This document shows positions 43,431 through 52,703 of a stretch of DNA of 64,000 nt, in pieces; within the stretch, counting starts at the first letter, position 1; every line of letters starts with the position of its first letter. The stretch is from an uncultured Candidatus Saccharibacteria bacterium (GTDB taxonomy: Bacteria; Patescibacteriota; Saccharimonadia; Saccharimonadales; Saccharimonadaceae). The DNA is taken from the NCBI GenBank assembly GCA_938036625.1, contig CALHQH010000020.1:22117-86116 (forward strand), in the 5' to 3' direction. A program made the position numbers and the translations under genes. A model generated the notes under the pieces. That model was not told the origin of the DNA and made no database searches. It worked only from the letters and a program-made list of their open reading frames with translations.

Positions 43431-44849
43431 TTAACTCGCTGATGTCCGCTTGCTGTGGCGCGAAGCTGGCTTTTTCTTGCGCTTGGCTTTTGAGATAGGT
43501 TTGCTGGCGTCTTTTGTGCGCTTGCGCTTGCTCTTGCCTTTTGCTGACTTCTTTTTCGATGTTTGCCGCTCACGGATAGCATTTTGCACCTCTGTTATTT
43601 CGTCCCAGGGGTGGGTGCCGTCGGCGCGCTCGATGGTTTTTTCGTGGCCTTTGCCGAGGAAGACGACGGTGTCGCGGGCGGTGCGGGCACGGCGGACGGC
43701 GAAGCGGATGGCCTCAGCGCGGTCGTGGATGAGGAAGAGGTCGGTGTCTTGGGTTTTGCCAGCGGCTTCTGCACCTTTGGCGATTTGGCTAAGGATGTGC
43801 TGCCCGTCTGTATCGCGGTCGTCTTCTTCGGTGAGGATAAGCTCGTCGGCGATTCGCCCTGCGATCTTGCCCTGAATCGCTCGCTTGGACTCATCGCGCT
43901 GGCCAGCCGAGCCAAACAAGACTATCAGCTTGCCCTTGGTGCTGGCTCGCACACTGCCCAGCAGACGCTCGAAAGCGTCGGGCGTGTGGGCAAAGTCGAC
44001 AATAGCGGAGAATGGCTGCCCAGCATCCACGACTGTCATACGGCCCTCCACCCCGGTGAGTGCAGCCAGGCCCTGCTCGATCTGCACCCGGCTGAGACCC
44101 ACTTCGTGCCCCACGGCTACCGCGGCCAGGCTGTTGGCAATGTTGAACTCGCCCGGCATATTGATGGTGATGTGATGCATCTGCCCCATGAGCCATACAT
44201 CATAGCGGCTGCCCGAGGCGGTTTGGGTGATGTTCGTAGCGCGAATGTCGCCGCCTGCAATGCCATAGCACAGGCTGCGCGGCACCGCTTGCTCGAAGAC
44301 TGCCGCCGATGGATCATCCGCATTGATAATGCCAACCCGCCGCGCCAGCTTGAAGAGACGTATTTTGGCGGCGCGGTAGCGCTCGAATGTCTTGTGATAA
44401 TCCAGATGCTCGTGGGTGACGTTGGTCATGACGGCAATGTCTATCGGGATGCCAAAGATGCGGTGCTGCGCCAACGCATGGCTCGTCACCTCTAGCACCA
44501 CCCACTGCACATTATGCCGCCGAAACTCCGCCAGCCGCTGCTGCAACAGAGGTGCAGACACGGTGCTCATGTGCTCGGTTTGCGATGTGATGTCGTCATT
44601 CACTCCATATGCCACCGTCGTCATTAGGCCGGCATTGTAACCTGCCTCGACCAGCATGCGGTGAATCATAAAGCACGTCGTGGTCTTGCCGTTTGTCCCC
44701 GTTACGCCAATGACATGCATACCCTGGGCTGGGAAGCCTTGGTTGGCCGCTGCCGCAGTAGCTTCGAGCAGCCGATAGCCTGGCTCTAGCGCCGCCAGCA
44801 CGCTGGGTGGGAGCGTATTCTTGAGTGTTTGTTTTAGAGAAAATGCCAT
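43431..44849 (-). CDS. murE: MurE-like Mur ligase lacking the N-terminal UDP-binding domain
   Basis: 472 residues from ATG 44849. A TATAAT box (44862-44857) ends 7 nt upstream, so the mRNA is leaderless and longer starts are excluded. The ATP loop GVTGTNGKTTT is at 48-58, about 60 residues earlier than in E. coli MurE, so the UDP-MurNAc-binding N-terminal domain is mostly missing. Central-domain motifs VLEVTSHALAQHR and MTNVTHEHLDYHKT and C-terminal VDFAHTPDAFERLL are typical of MurE. The substrate motif DNPR is replaced by TEEDDRDTDG. The last ~35 residues are Lys/Arg-rich. It probably adds the third stem-peptide residue; which amino acid is unclear. Confidence 0.82.
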   Translation of the reverse strand: MAFSLKQTLKNTLPPSVLAALEPGYRLLEATAAAANQGFPAQGMHVIGVTGTNGKTTTCFMIHRMLVEAGYNAGLMTTVAYGVNDDITSQTEHMSTVSAPLLQQRLAEFRRHNVQWVVLEVTSHALAQHRIFGIPIDIAVMTNVTHEHLDYHKTFERYRAAKIRLFKLARRVGIINADDPSAAVFEQAVPRSLCYGIAGGDIRATNITQTASGSRYDVWLMGQMHHITINMPGEFNIANSLAAVAVGHEVGLSRVQIEQGLAALTGVEGRMTVVDAGQPFSAIVDFAHTPDAFERLLGSVRASTKGKLIVLFGSAGQRDESKRAIQGKIAGRIADELILTEEDDRDTDGQHILSQIAKGAEAAGKTQDTDLFLIHDRAEAIRFAVRRARTARDTVVFLGKGHEKTIERADGTHPWDEITEVQNAIRERQTSKKKSAKGKSKRKRTKDASKPISKAKRKKKPASRHSKRTSAS

Positions 44850-45183
44850 GGCACATATTATACCACTTTTGGTAGTATTTAAAACCATGAGAGGCATGAT
44901 TTTTTGAGTAAGCAAACTTGGGAGGAAAAGTGCAGAATTTCTCTTAATTTCAGCCGTATTGTTTCGTCATTTTAGCTGATGAAGTGGCGAAATTTGTCGT
45001 TGTGTTAATAGAGTTCTCTCGTATTAGCACGATCGATTAATATACTCGTAGAATGTTGATCTGAGTATCGCATGAGACGGAAAAGGAGAAGTTGAGAGTA
45101 AGCCTACCATTGAAACTCAAACTCATGCAATTTGATATTATTACACTGCTTTCCTGTCTTCCCTGCTCTGCTATAATAACTTT
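44850..45183. other. Divergent intergenic region murE / tsaD
   Basis: Each end carries a -10 box 6-7 nt from its start codon (minus TATAAT 44862-44857; plus TGC TATAAT 45172-45177). No ORF in between. Confidence 0.55.
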
Positions 45184-46278
45184 ATGAAGATTCTTGGGAT
45201 AGAGAGCAGCTGCGATGAGACAGCGGCTGCGGTGGTGGCCGATGGGCGGCGCTTGCTGAGCAGTGTGGTTCACTCGCAGATAGATATTCACGCCCAGTAT
45301 GGCGGTGTGGTACCAGAGGTAGCGGCGCGGAGCCATATTGAGATGATTACCCCGGTGATCGACCGCGCCTTGGCCGATGCAGCGTGCAGCTGGGGTGAGA
45401 TTGATGGCATTGCGGTGACGTATGCGCCTGGGCTGGTGGGGTCACTATTGGTCGGGACGCTGGCGGCGCGGACGCTCGCACTTGTGCACAAGAAGCCGCT
45501 CTATGCGATTCATCATGTGGAGGCGCATGTCTATGCTAACTTTGTGGTGGAGGACGGTCGGCCAAAGCCCGAGCCAGCTTTAGCGCTACCCGCTGCGCAG
45601 CCGAGCTTCCCTATGCTGGCGCTCATCGTCTCTGGTGGGCATAGTCAGTTGGTGCTGTTTCGGGCGCATGGTGACTATACACTACTTGGCCAGACGCAGG
45701 ATGATGCCGTGGGCGAAGCCTTCGACAAGGTAGCGAAAATCATTGGCCTGCCCTACCCTGGTGGCCCGGCTATTGCTACTGCCGCTATGCAGGGCGACCC
45801 GCAGCGCTACACATTGCCCAAGGCGCGGATGCAGGGCCAGTATGATTTCTCCTTCTCGGGCCTCAAGACGGCCGTGCTGCGCCGAATGCAAGCTGAGGTG
45901 GGCAAAGATACCTCTTTTCCTTCGCACGAGCTCCCAGCGCTTGTCACGCCGCAGCAGCGCCATGATATGGCAGCGAGCTTCCAGCGCGTGGCGGTAGAGA
46001 CGTTGGTGGATAAGACGGTGCTGGCTTATGAGCACTATGCGCCGCGCTCCGTCGTGATTGCTGGTGGTGTGGCGGCCAACCAAGAACTCCGCCGCCAGCT
46101 ACGCACCGCCCTGCCCTGCTCTATTAGCTACGCACCGATGGCCTTTTGCACAGACAATGCAGTGATGATCGCCGCTCTCGGCTACTACTACGCTCAGGCT
46201 GGCCACACAGTCGACCCATACCTACTCGAAGTGCAGCCAAGTTTGTCGATGCGTGAAGCGGTGTGGGCTGATAATTAG
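45184..46278 (+). CDS. tsaD: tRNA N6-adenosine threonylcarbamoyltransferase
   Basis: 364 residues, family length. Opens ILGIESSCDETAAAVV. Metal-ligand motif HHVEAHVYANF near 115, ALIVSGGHSQLVLF near 145, then GEAFDKVAKIIGLPYPGGP and FSFSGLKTAVLR. Near the end VVIAGGVAANQELR and CTDNAVMIAALGYY. With TsaB, TsaC and TsaE it makes the t6A37 modification of ANN-reading tRNAs. Extended -10 TATAAT (45172-45177) 6 nt before the ATG indicates leaderless transcription. Its 3' end overlaps the convergent next gene by 4 nt. Confidence 0.95.
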   Translation: MKILGIESSCDETAAAVVADGRRLLSSVVHSQIDIHAQYGGVVPEVAARSHIEMITPVIDRALADAACSWGEIDGIAVTYAPGLVGSLLVGTLAARTLALVHKKPLYAIHHVEAHVYANFVVEDGRPKPEPALALPAAQPSFPMLALIVSGGHSQLVLFRAHGDYTLLGQTQDDAVGEAFDKVAKIIGLPYPGGPAIATAAMQGDPQRYTLPKARMQGQYDFSFSGLKTAVLRRMQAEVGKDTSFPSHELPALVTPQQRHDMAASFQRVAVETLVDKTVLAYEHYAPRSVVIAGGVAANQELRRQLRTALPCSISYAPMAFCTDNAVMIAALGYYYAQAGHTVDPYLLEVQPSLSMREAVWADN

Positions 46279-46766
46279 CCTTCTTTTGCGCGAATCTGCC
46301 TGGCCAGCGCTGCAGCAGCTACAACAGTTTCGTCGAGTGTGCGATAGATCGGGAGCTCTGGCTGCTCGAGGTGTGCTTGTGTTTCGATGTCAAATGGTCG
46401 GTCGAAGCTTTTGTCAATGCCAAGCACAATAGGCGAGTCGCGTCCGAGTTCCTTACCAAGCTCTAGTGGTGTAATGATGCCTGGTCCCTTGACAAAGTAA
46501 AACATTACCACGCGTGCGAGCTGTAGATTCCGGTGTTCCCATGTGATCTGCTCCTTCGCAATATCACCAACGCGCGGTATTCCTTCCGGGCGTCGTGGGT
46601 TGGCAATAATGAGCTCTTCGTCACATGATTCTGTTTGCTCAATATTTTTTAATAATTTTTCTGCTTGGTTTTGCCAATCTTCTGCACCAGAAATAGGACC
46701 TGCAACGAAGATGTCTGGTCTTAATTCTTGCATAGATAACGCTGATGTTGGGCGTTTGACGAGCAT
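46275..46766 (-). CDS. Nucleoside 2-deoxyribosyltransferase-like protein
   Basis: 163 residues. Matches the Nuc_deoxyrib_tr2 style fold: FVAGPISGAEDWQNQAEKLL near 20, EELIIANPRRPEG near 50, ITWEHRNLQLARVVMFYFVKG (Glu and Arg of the active-site helix) near 75, and TPLELGKELGRDSPIVLGID near 100, containing the usual catalytic-Glu segment. Such enzymes move deoxyribose between bases in nucleoside salvage, which suits a bacterium lacking de novo synthesis. A GATACT box 8 nt upstream suggests a near-leaderless mRNA. Convergent with tsaD. Confidence 0.72.
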   Translation of the reverse strand: MLVKRPTSALSMQELRPDIFVAGPISGAEDWQNQAEKLLKNIEQTESCDEELIIANPRRPEGIPRVGDIAKEQITWEHRNLQLARVVMFYFVKGPGIITPLELGKELGRDSPIVLGIDKSFDRPFDIETQAHLEQPELPIYRTLDETVVAAAALARQIRAKEG

Positions 46767-46922
46767 GGCAAAATAGTATCATGGACTATTGCAAAGGTCA
46801 AATATCACAGACACGAAAAATAAGCTGAAGATCTGCAAGTCGCGGATTTTTTATCTTACCGTAAGGTGAATGCTATCTACCACGGTGCCTAGTAGTGTAG
46901 ATATTGTTACGAAGGCAGTGCT

Positions 46923-48179
46923 CTACCGCGCTATAATCTTTCGCGCCGCACGCATGAAACGAACCACCTGATGTATGAATGGCCGAGCGATATATTCATA
47001 GCAGCCAGCGCGTTCCTCCAGTTGGCCGCCAAAGCCTTTTTTGAAGTGATACACTCCCTCTTGCTCGGGGAAGCCGTTGAAGTTTCCGCTTGTGCCGTAG
47101 AAGTTATAGCGCTGAGCGCCAAGGCTGATGGCACGGCGCATTGCTGCATATTGCAGGGCGTATGAGCCAGAAAATTTGGCATGTTGATCGTCCGACCCAC
47201 TGAGAAAATACACCACCTCGTTATCGCTCGTGTGCATGAATATGGCGGCGGCCAGCGGCAGGACGTCGCCGCTAGCTGCCTGGCGCAACGTTTCGTAATC
47301 TGCCAAGCGTTTGGATATCGCAGTGAGCTGATTGTTGAGTTCCTTCACCTGCCCTTGCTTGTCTGGCTCGGTCGCTAGCGCATCGCGCTCGGCTTGCAGG
47401 GTATCTTGCTGGGCGCTGAGGCGGGCTTGGTAGCCAGCAAGGTCGAGCTCGGCAATCAGGAACCACGCCTGCGTGCGATGGAAGGCGCGGAACAATTGCT
47501 GATAAAACGCTTCGTTGCGCCCTGAGAAGCCACGCCGCGTGCCAGTATCGATTAGCAGCTTCGCAAATGGCGCGAGATCATCCACTGCAGTAATCTCGCG
47601 TACCGCCACACCATACTTGGTAGCTGCCTTGACGCAGCTGCGTGTCTTGGTATCGAAGCTCTTGAGTAGTGCCGCATCGTCGTGATAAGGCGAGAGATCT
47701 TTGGCAAAGAACCAGCGCACATAGCGTGCGTTGCGGTCGGTCTGCTGCGGGGGGATGGCGCGGAAGCCCGTCTGTGTGAATTGCCGCAGTGCCTTGGCTG
47801 TGCCTGCTACTTCGGTGAGATGAGTGGGGTCACTCCCTTGCCGCAGGATGAGTGGCGGTTGAATCCGAAGTAAAATACCTTTATGCGTTTTGACATATTT
47901 CTTGAGTTCTGTCAATAATGTACTGAGCACTGCTGAGTTATGATAATCCACCAGCGGCCCTTGCAAACATTCAAACTCGCTATAGCCCAAGGTGCGCCAC
48001 TCGTACAGCACAGCGGTAGCCACCAAGCGATCATTCTCAGCAAACAACCCCAAATAATGTGGCTGCCAGCCCAGCTGTGCCACCCGCGTGGCATTAGCGG
48101 CCGACTGGACGAAGCTCCCTAGCGGATGCTGCGCGATAAATTGCTCGAGTGTGGATGGGTCGATAGGCTTGAGCTGCAT
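46923..48179 (-). CDS. FemAB-family peptidoglycan bridge transferase (long form)
   Basis: 418 residues. FemX/FemA signature features: FVQSAANATRVAQLGWQPHYLGLF at the N-terminus, YSEFECLQGPLVDY, a coiled-coil insertion (about 240-300, rich in Gln, Glu and Leu), and GSYALQYAAMRRAISLGAQRYNFYGTSG, then GVYHFKKGFGG near the end. These are tRNA-dependent aminoacyl transferases that add amino acids to the lipid II stem peptide. The coiled coil matches Staphylococcus FemA/B-type helical arms. A TATACT box is 12 nt upstream. Divergent from the second Fem gene. Confidence 0.88.
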   Translation of the reverse strand: MQLKPIDPSTLEQFIAQHPLGSFVQSAANATRVAQLGWQPHYLGLFAENDRLVATAVLYEWRTLGYSEFECLQGPLVDYHNSAVLSTLLTELKKYVKTHKGILLRIQPPLILRQGSDPTHLTEVAGTAKALRQFTQTGFRAIPPQQTDRNARYVRWFFAKDLSPYHDDAALLKSFDTKTRSCVKAATKYGVAVREITAVDDLAPFAKLLIDTGTRRGFSGRNEAFYQQLFRAFHRTQAWFLIAELDLAGYQARLSAQQDTLQAERDALATEPDKQGQVKELNNQLTAISKRLADYETLRQAASGDVLPLAAAIFMHTSDNEVVYFLSGSDDQHAKFSGSYALQYAAMRRAISLGAQRYNFYGTSGNFNGFPEQEGVYHFKKGFGGQLEERAGCYEYIARPFIHQVVRFMRAARKIIAR

Positions 48180-48389
48180 AATGATAGCGATAGTATAGCA
48201 TTTTTGAGTAGTGAGAGGAAGAGATGTCTAATAGCAAGGTATATCAGCCTTAGACTTTTCATAACGCGCGTACCTCTGGGCTAGATCAACACTATTTTAT
48301 ACGAATATTCACCATCTCGTCGTGGTACGCATGGAATTTTTGCAACAATCATCAGTGAAAATCCGCTACAAAGTTGCTATACTAATGTT

Positions 48390-49343
48390 ATGAAACATTT
48401 TTTACAGACTCAGGCATGGGAGGCCTTTCAACAAGCGCAGCAGCGCCACACAGTGCGGCGGGCAGACAAAGGGTGGCAGTATTATGGCATTATCGAGCAT
48501 GGTCGGCTCAACCATCGGTTGTATGTACCCTATGGGCCTGAAGCAGATAATGATGCAGCCCAGGAAGCAGCGCTCAAGGATATCATTGCTACTGGGCGGC
48601 AATATGGTGCAGACTTTGTGCGGGTTGACCCCCGGACGACGCGGCTTGAGCAGTTGCAAAATCTTGGCTTTCGCAAGGCAAAAAGTCTCCAGCCAGATCG
48701 AACGATTATTAATGATGTAACGATGGATCACGATGCAATCCTGGCTAATGCCAAACAAGCGGTGCGCTATACGTGGCGCAAGAATCAGAAGGCAGGAGTG
48801 CGGTTCCATACCAGTTATGAGCCAGCAGATATCGAGATTTTTCTTGATATGATTCACGATGTCGCCAAGCGTACTGGCATGCAGCCTCATAGTGATGCCT
48901 ACTTTCGCCAAATGGCAGAGGTGCTCTTCCCGCGCAAGGCAGCTGGCCTGATGTATGCCACGCTGGAGGACAAGCCAGTTGCAAGCCTCATCTTCTTTAG
49001 TGATGGTACAACGATGGCCTATGCTCACGCGGCGTCCTATACCGCTCAGCGCAACCTCAGCCCGGCCACGGCACTAGTGGTGTCTGCCCTCTTCTATGCG
49101 CACGATACCGGGCACAAATTCTTCGACTTTTATGGCATTGCGCCAGACGACGTACCGAAGGATCACCCCTGGGCGGGCTTCACGCACTTCAAGAAGTCGT
49201 TTGGCGGTACACCGGTGGACTACATTGGCACCTGGGAGAAACCGCTCCACCCGCTGCGCTATCGGCTGTATCACCTCTACCAAGCGTTGTACCAGCACGT
49301 GCGTAGCCTGCGCCAGGCGTCGTATCGCCGCTCGCATAAGTAG
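48390..49343 (+). CDS. FemAB-family transferase (short form, GNAT fold)
   Basis: 317 residues without the coiled-coil insertion. Opens HFLQTQAWEAFQQAQQRHTV. Contains RLYVPYGPEAD, the central FRKAKSLQPDRTIINDVT, a MKxxxR-like segment VRYTWRKNQKAGV, and the C-terminal KFFDFYGIAP with FTHFKKSFGGTPVDYIGTWE, hallmarks of FemX-like enzymes. It probably adds the first amino acid of a cross-bridge or a similar branch. Leaderless promoter: TGC TATACT (48378-48383) 6 nt before the ATG. Terminated by a strong hairpin. Confidence 0.87.
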   Translation: MKHFLQTQAWEAFQQAQQRHTVRRADKGWQYYGIIEHGRLNHRLYVPYGPEADNDAAQEAALKDIIATGRQYGADFVRVDPRTTRLEQLQNLGFRKAKSLQPDRTIINDVTMDHDAILANAKQAVRYTWRKNQKAGVRFHTSYEPADIEIFLDMIHDVAKRTGMQPHSDAYFRQMAEVLFPRKAAGLMYATLEDKPVASLIFFSDGTTMAYAHAASYTAQRNLSPATALVVSALFYAHDTGHKFFDFYGIAPDDVPKDHPWAGFTHFKKSFGGTPVDYIGTWEKPLHPLRYRLYHLYQALYQHVRSLRQASYRRSHK

Positions 49344-49364
49344 CAGGTAGGGTACTGCACAGAG

Positions 49365-49392
49365 AAAGACGCTCTAGCAGGGCGTCTTTTTA
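49365..49392 (+). terminator. Intrinsic terminator after the short Fem gene
   Basis: AAAGACGC (49365-49372) pairs with GCGTCTTT (49382-49389), 9-nt loop, T run after. Confidence 0.9.
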
Positions 49393-50084
49393 TATTACCT
49401 CTCCCCTACTCTACTGACGTGACTTCAGACGGATGAGATATGAGATTCATATGCTGATGTGGGACTGTAGAGCTTGATAAAGTTGCACGCATTATTCACG
49501 TGAAATAGAGATATGTATAGGTGAGAATCGGGCTATCACTCCCCTGTTGCAATTTAATTTTGGTCGTAACTATGATAAACACAAGCTGTCTTTATTTCTG
49601 GTTTATTATTCATACCTCCCTTTTGGATTATATGAAGCGTGTTGATGAACGCAGCATGATGGTATGCGTGCAGACGTTTGCAGTGCAGAGACTTCTGCTG
49701 TTTCTCTGATACATCGCCCCTTCCTTCTCTACGCTCTGCAGGATAATTTAAAATTAAATCTTAATAGTTGTAGGCGAAGGCCATCATAAATCATACCTTC
49801 CACGTGAAAATTACAAAGTAGGAAATCGCCAGAGCAAACTACGAGACAATAGACACTAATCCGCAAAACAAGATATTAATCAGATCATCACAATTAGCTG
49901 CGCGTTTGTCTCACTACCAACCCCTGTCACCCCTGCCATTGACTCGCCAAACGTGCTATACTAGGTAGCTGAAGTTGCACCAAAAAATCGGCTAGATAGA
50001 TGCTACACGCACATTTTCACGTGAAGCACTTCGCACGCCGTTTTCGTGTGAAAAGTATCAATAATCTGTAAGGAAGCCACCGCC
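49393..50084. other. Long intergenic leader region upstream of valS
   Basis: No credible gene. Extended -10 promoter (TGC TATACT, 49957-49962; a TTGACT lies too close to serve as -35). Downstream, TTTTCACGTG (50014-50023) pairs with CGTGTGAAAA (50045-50054) over 10 bp with two G-T pairs, enclosing a small GAAG-CA-CTTC hairpin. An RBS AAGGAAG precedes the valS ATG. The ~115-nt leader may regulate valS. No T-box sequence was found. Confidence 0.5.
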
Positions 50085-52634
50085 ATGAAACTTGCCAAGA
50101 CCTACAACCCTAACGAATACGAGCCAAATATCTACGCCATGTGGGAGAGTGCTGGTGTGTTTCGGCCAAAAGGGGAGGGCACGCCGTATAGCATCGTGAT
50201 GCCGCCGCCCAATGCCAATGGCAACCTGCACGTTGGGCATGCCCTGGGCTCGGCTTTGCAAGATATCTTGGTGCGCTACCACCGGATGAAGGGTGACGAC
50301 GCAGTGTTTATCCCGGGGGCAGACCACGCTGGCTTCGAGACGTGGGTGGTGTACGAGCGCGAGCTAGAGAAGCAGGGCAAGACGCGCTTTGATTACTCGC
50401 GTGATGAGCTGTATGCACAGGTGTGGGACTTTGTGGATAAAAAGCGGGGCGATATGGAGCTCCAACTGCGCGCCCTCGGCGTCGGGGCCGACTGGGAAGA
50501 TATGGTCTTTACGCTTGACCCCAAGGTGGTGGAAACGGTCTATGGCACCTTCAATAAGCTGTGGCAGGACGGGCTGATCTACCGGGGTGAGCGGATCGTG
50601 AACTACTGTACCAAGCACCAGACCAGCTTTGCCGACATAGAGGTAGTGCACAAGACGGAGAAGTCCAAGCTGTGGCGCATTGCCTATCCGCTACTCGATC
50701 ATATTGGTGAGATTATCGTCGCTACCACGCGGCCCGAGACACTACTGGGTGATACCGCCATCGCTGTAAACCCGGCAGATGAGCGCTACAAGAAGTTGAT
50801 CGGCACCAAGGCGCTGCTGCCGCTGGTAGGGCGCGAGATCCCGATTATTGCTGACGAATATGTCGATGCGTCATATGGCACTGGTGCGGTCAAGATCACA
50901 CCGGCCCATGACCCAAATGACTTTGAGATGGGGCAGCGGCATGGGCTGCCGGTGGAGCAGGTGATTGGCTTCGATGGGCGAATGACCAATGTTCCTACGC
51001 CATTTGACGGCCTCACCACAGTGGAGGCACGCCAGCGGGTGCTGGAGGCGCTGGAGCGCGAGGAGCTGCGCCGTGGCGAGGAGGAGCTGGAGCACTCGGT
51101 GGGGCATTGCTACAAGTGCGATACCGTCATTGAGCCGATGGTCAAGGAGCAGTGGTTTATCTCAATGCGGCCCTTGGCGGATGCAGCGATTGCTGCCATC
51201 GAGCGTGGCGATGTGACCTTCACCCCCGCCAACAAAGGCGAAGTCGTCATCAAATACCTGCGCGAGATCAAAGACTGGAATGTCAGCCGGCAGATCCCGT
51301 GGGGGATACCCATCCCAGCCTTCCAGAGCACGACCGACCCAAGTGACTGGATCTTCAACACAAATGTCAACGAAAAAGAAATAGTTGTAAATGGCACAAC
51401 ATATCGTCGGGAAGAAGATACGCTTGATACTTGGTTTAGCAGTGGGCAGTGGCCATTCATCACCACCGACTATTTGCAAGATGGGCCGCTGGCGAAATTT
51501 TACCCCAACGCGGTGATGGAGACGGCGGGAGATATCCTCTTCTTCTGGGTGGCGCGGATGATGATGCTTGGCCTGTACTGCACGGGACAGGTGCCGTTCC
51601 GTCATGTCTATCTCCATGGGCTGGTGCTGGATGAGCGCGGGCAGAAGATGAGCAAAAGTAGGGGCAATGTGATCAACCCAATGGAGGCGATCAGCCAGTA
51701 TGGCTCAGACGCACTGCGCATGGGGATTATCGCTAGCCGCTCAGCCGCTCAGCCGCAAGCCTTTAATACCGGCAAGGTGGTGGCAGCGCGCAACTTTTGT
51801 AATAAATTGTGGAACATCGCTCGCTTCATCGAGGCGCAGGTGGGGGACACGCAACCGGTGCACGTGCCAACGCCGCAATCGATGGCTGATCATTGGATCA
51901 TCCGCCAATTGAGCAGGGCAGGGGAAGCGATGGAGCAGCAGCTAGCACAGTATCGCTTTGCTGAGGCGGCAGAGACACTCTATCACACGGTGTGGGATGA
52001 TGTGGCCGATTGGTATATCGAGGCAGCCAAGGTAGAGCAGCACGCTGATATGCTGGTGTGGGTGCTGGATACGTGCCTGCGCTTGGCCCACCCATTTGCA
52101 CCATTTGTGACGGAGACGATATGGCAAAGCCTGAGCTGGCATAACGATCTCCTGGCGGCGGCACGATATCCGCAGGCTGAGAAATACAATGAGCTGCAAG
52201 CGGCTGAGTTTGGCCGGCTCAAGCGGCTCGTGACTGAAGCGCGCTACGTAACCAGTGAGTTGCCAGGCAATGAACGCTACACGCTACTCTATATGGATGA
52301 TGCGCTGGTGGCGGATAATGCCGAGCTAGTGCGGCGCTTGGCTGGCCTAGCGGCGGTGGAACATACTGATGTAGCACGAGGGCTGCGCTTGGCTGCTAGC
52401 GGCCGCGATGCCTGGCTCGACGTAAGCGACGAGACGCTCTATGAGCACCAGACGAACCTTGAGAAGCGTTTAGTTACAGCACGCAATGACGCCGCTAAGC
52501 TAGAAGCACGCCTAGCAAACGAGCGCTACACCAGCCAAGCACCCGCCCACCTGGTGGAAGAATCGCGCCAGCAGCTGGCAAGCAAGCAAGCGCTGATCGA
52601 GCGGCTGGTGAACGAGCTGCAGGTGATCGAATAG
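50085..52634 (+). CDS. valS: Valyl-tRNA synthetase
   Basis: 849 residues, normal class Ia length. HIGH motif variant PPPNANGNLHVGHALG near 45; editing-domain segment TTRPETLLGDTAIAVNP and GTGAVKITPAHDPNDFE; catalytic WNVSRQIPWGIPIP; KMSKS motif QKMSKSRGNVINP near 520; anticodon-binding helical domain and a C-terminal coiled-coil arm from about 780 (typical ValRS tail). It charges tRNA-Val in the cytosol. Long leader upstream, strong terminator downstream. Confidence 0.96.
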   Translation: MKLAKTYNPNEYEPNIYAMWESAGVFRPKGEGTPYSIVMPPPNANGNLHVGHALGSALQDILVRYHRMKGDDAVFIPGADHAGFETWVVYERELEKQGKTRFDYSRDELYAQVWDFVDKKRGDMELQLRALGVGADWEDMVFTLDPKVVETVYGTFNKLWQDGLIYRGERIVNYCTKHQTSFADIEVVHKTEKSKLWRIAYPLLDHIGEIIVATTRPETLLGDTAIAVNPADERYKKLIGTKALLPLVGREIPIIADEYVDASYGTGAVKITPAHDPNDFEMGQRHGLPVEQVIGFDGRMTNVPTPFDGLTTVEARQRVLEALEREELRRGEEELEHSVGHCYKCDTVIEPMVKEQWFISMRPLADAAIAAIERGDVTFTPANKGEVVIKYLREIKDWNVSRQIPWGIPIPAFQSTTDPSDWIFNTNVNEKEIVVNGTTYRREEDTLDTWFSSGQWPFITTDYLQDGPLAKFYPNAVMETAGDILFFWVARMMMLGLYCTGQVPFRHVYLHGLVLDERGQKMSKSRGNVINPMEAISQYGSDALRMGIIASRSAAQPQAFNTGKVVAARNFCNKLWNIARFIEAQVGDTQPVHVPTPQSMADHWIIRQLSRAGEAMEQQLAQYRFAEAAETLYHTVWDDVADWYIEAAKVEQHADMLVWVLDTCLRLAHPFAPFVTETIWQSLSWHNDLLAAARYPQAEKYNELQAAEFGRLKRLVTEARYVTSELPGNERYTLLYMDDALVADNAELVRRLAGLAAVEHTDVARGLRLAASGRDAWLDVSDETLYEHQTNLEKRLVTARNDAAKLEARLANERYTSQAPAHLVEESRQQLASKQALIERLVNELQVIE

Positions 52635-52669
52635 CAGCACTGCAAATTTAATAACTAGTGCTAATAGAG

Positions 52670-52703
52670 AAGGCTACCGTCGATGTGCGATGGTAGCCTT
52701 TTT
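52670..52703 (+). terminator. Intrinsic terminator after valS
   Basis: AAGGCTACC (52670-52678) pairs with GGTAGCCTT (52692-52700), with an inner TCG/CGA helix, followed by TTT. Confidence 0.92.

Noticed and set aside
49521..49709. 62-codon frame before valS
   Set aside because: AT-rich random-looking composition, no RBS.
49957..50084. T-box riboswitch on valS
   Set aside because: No T-box consensus or specifier stem found; only a simple hairpin.
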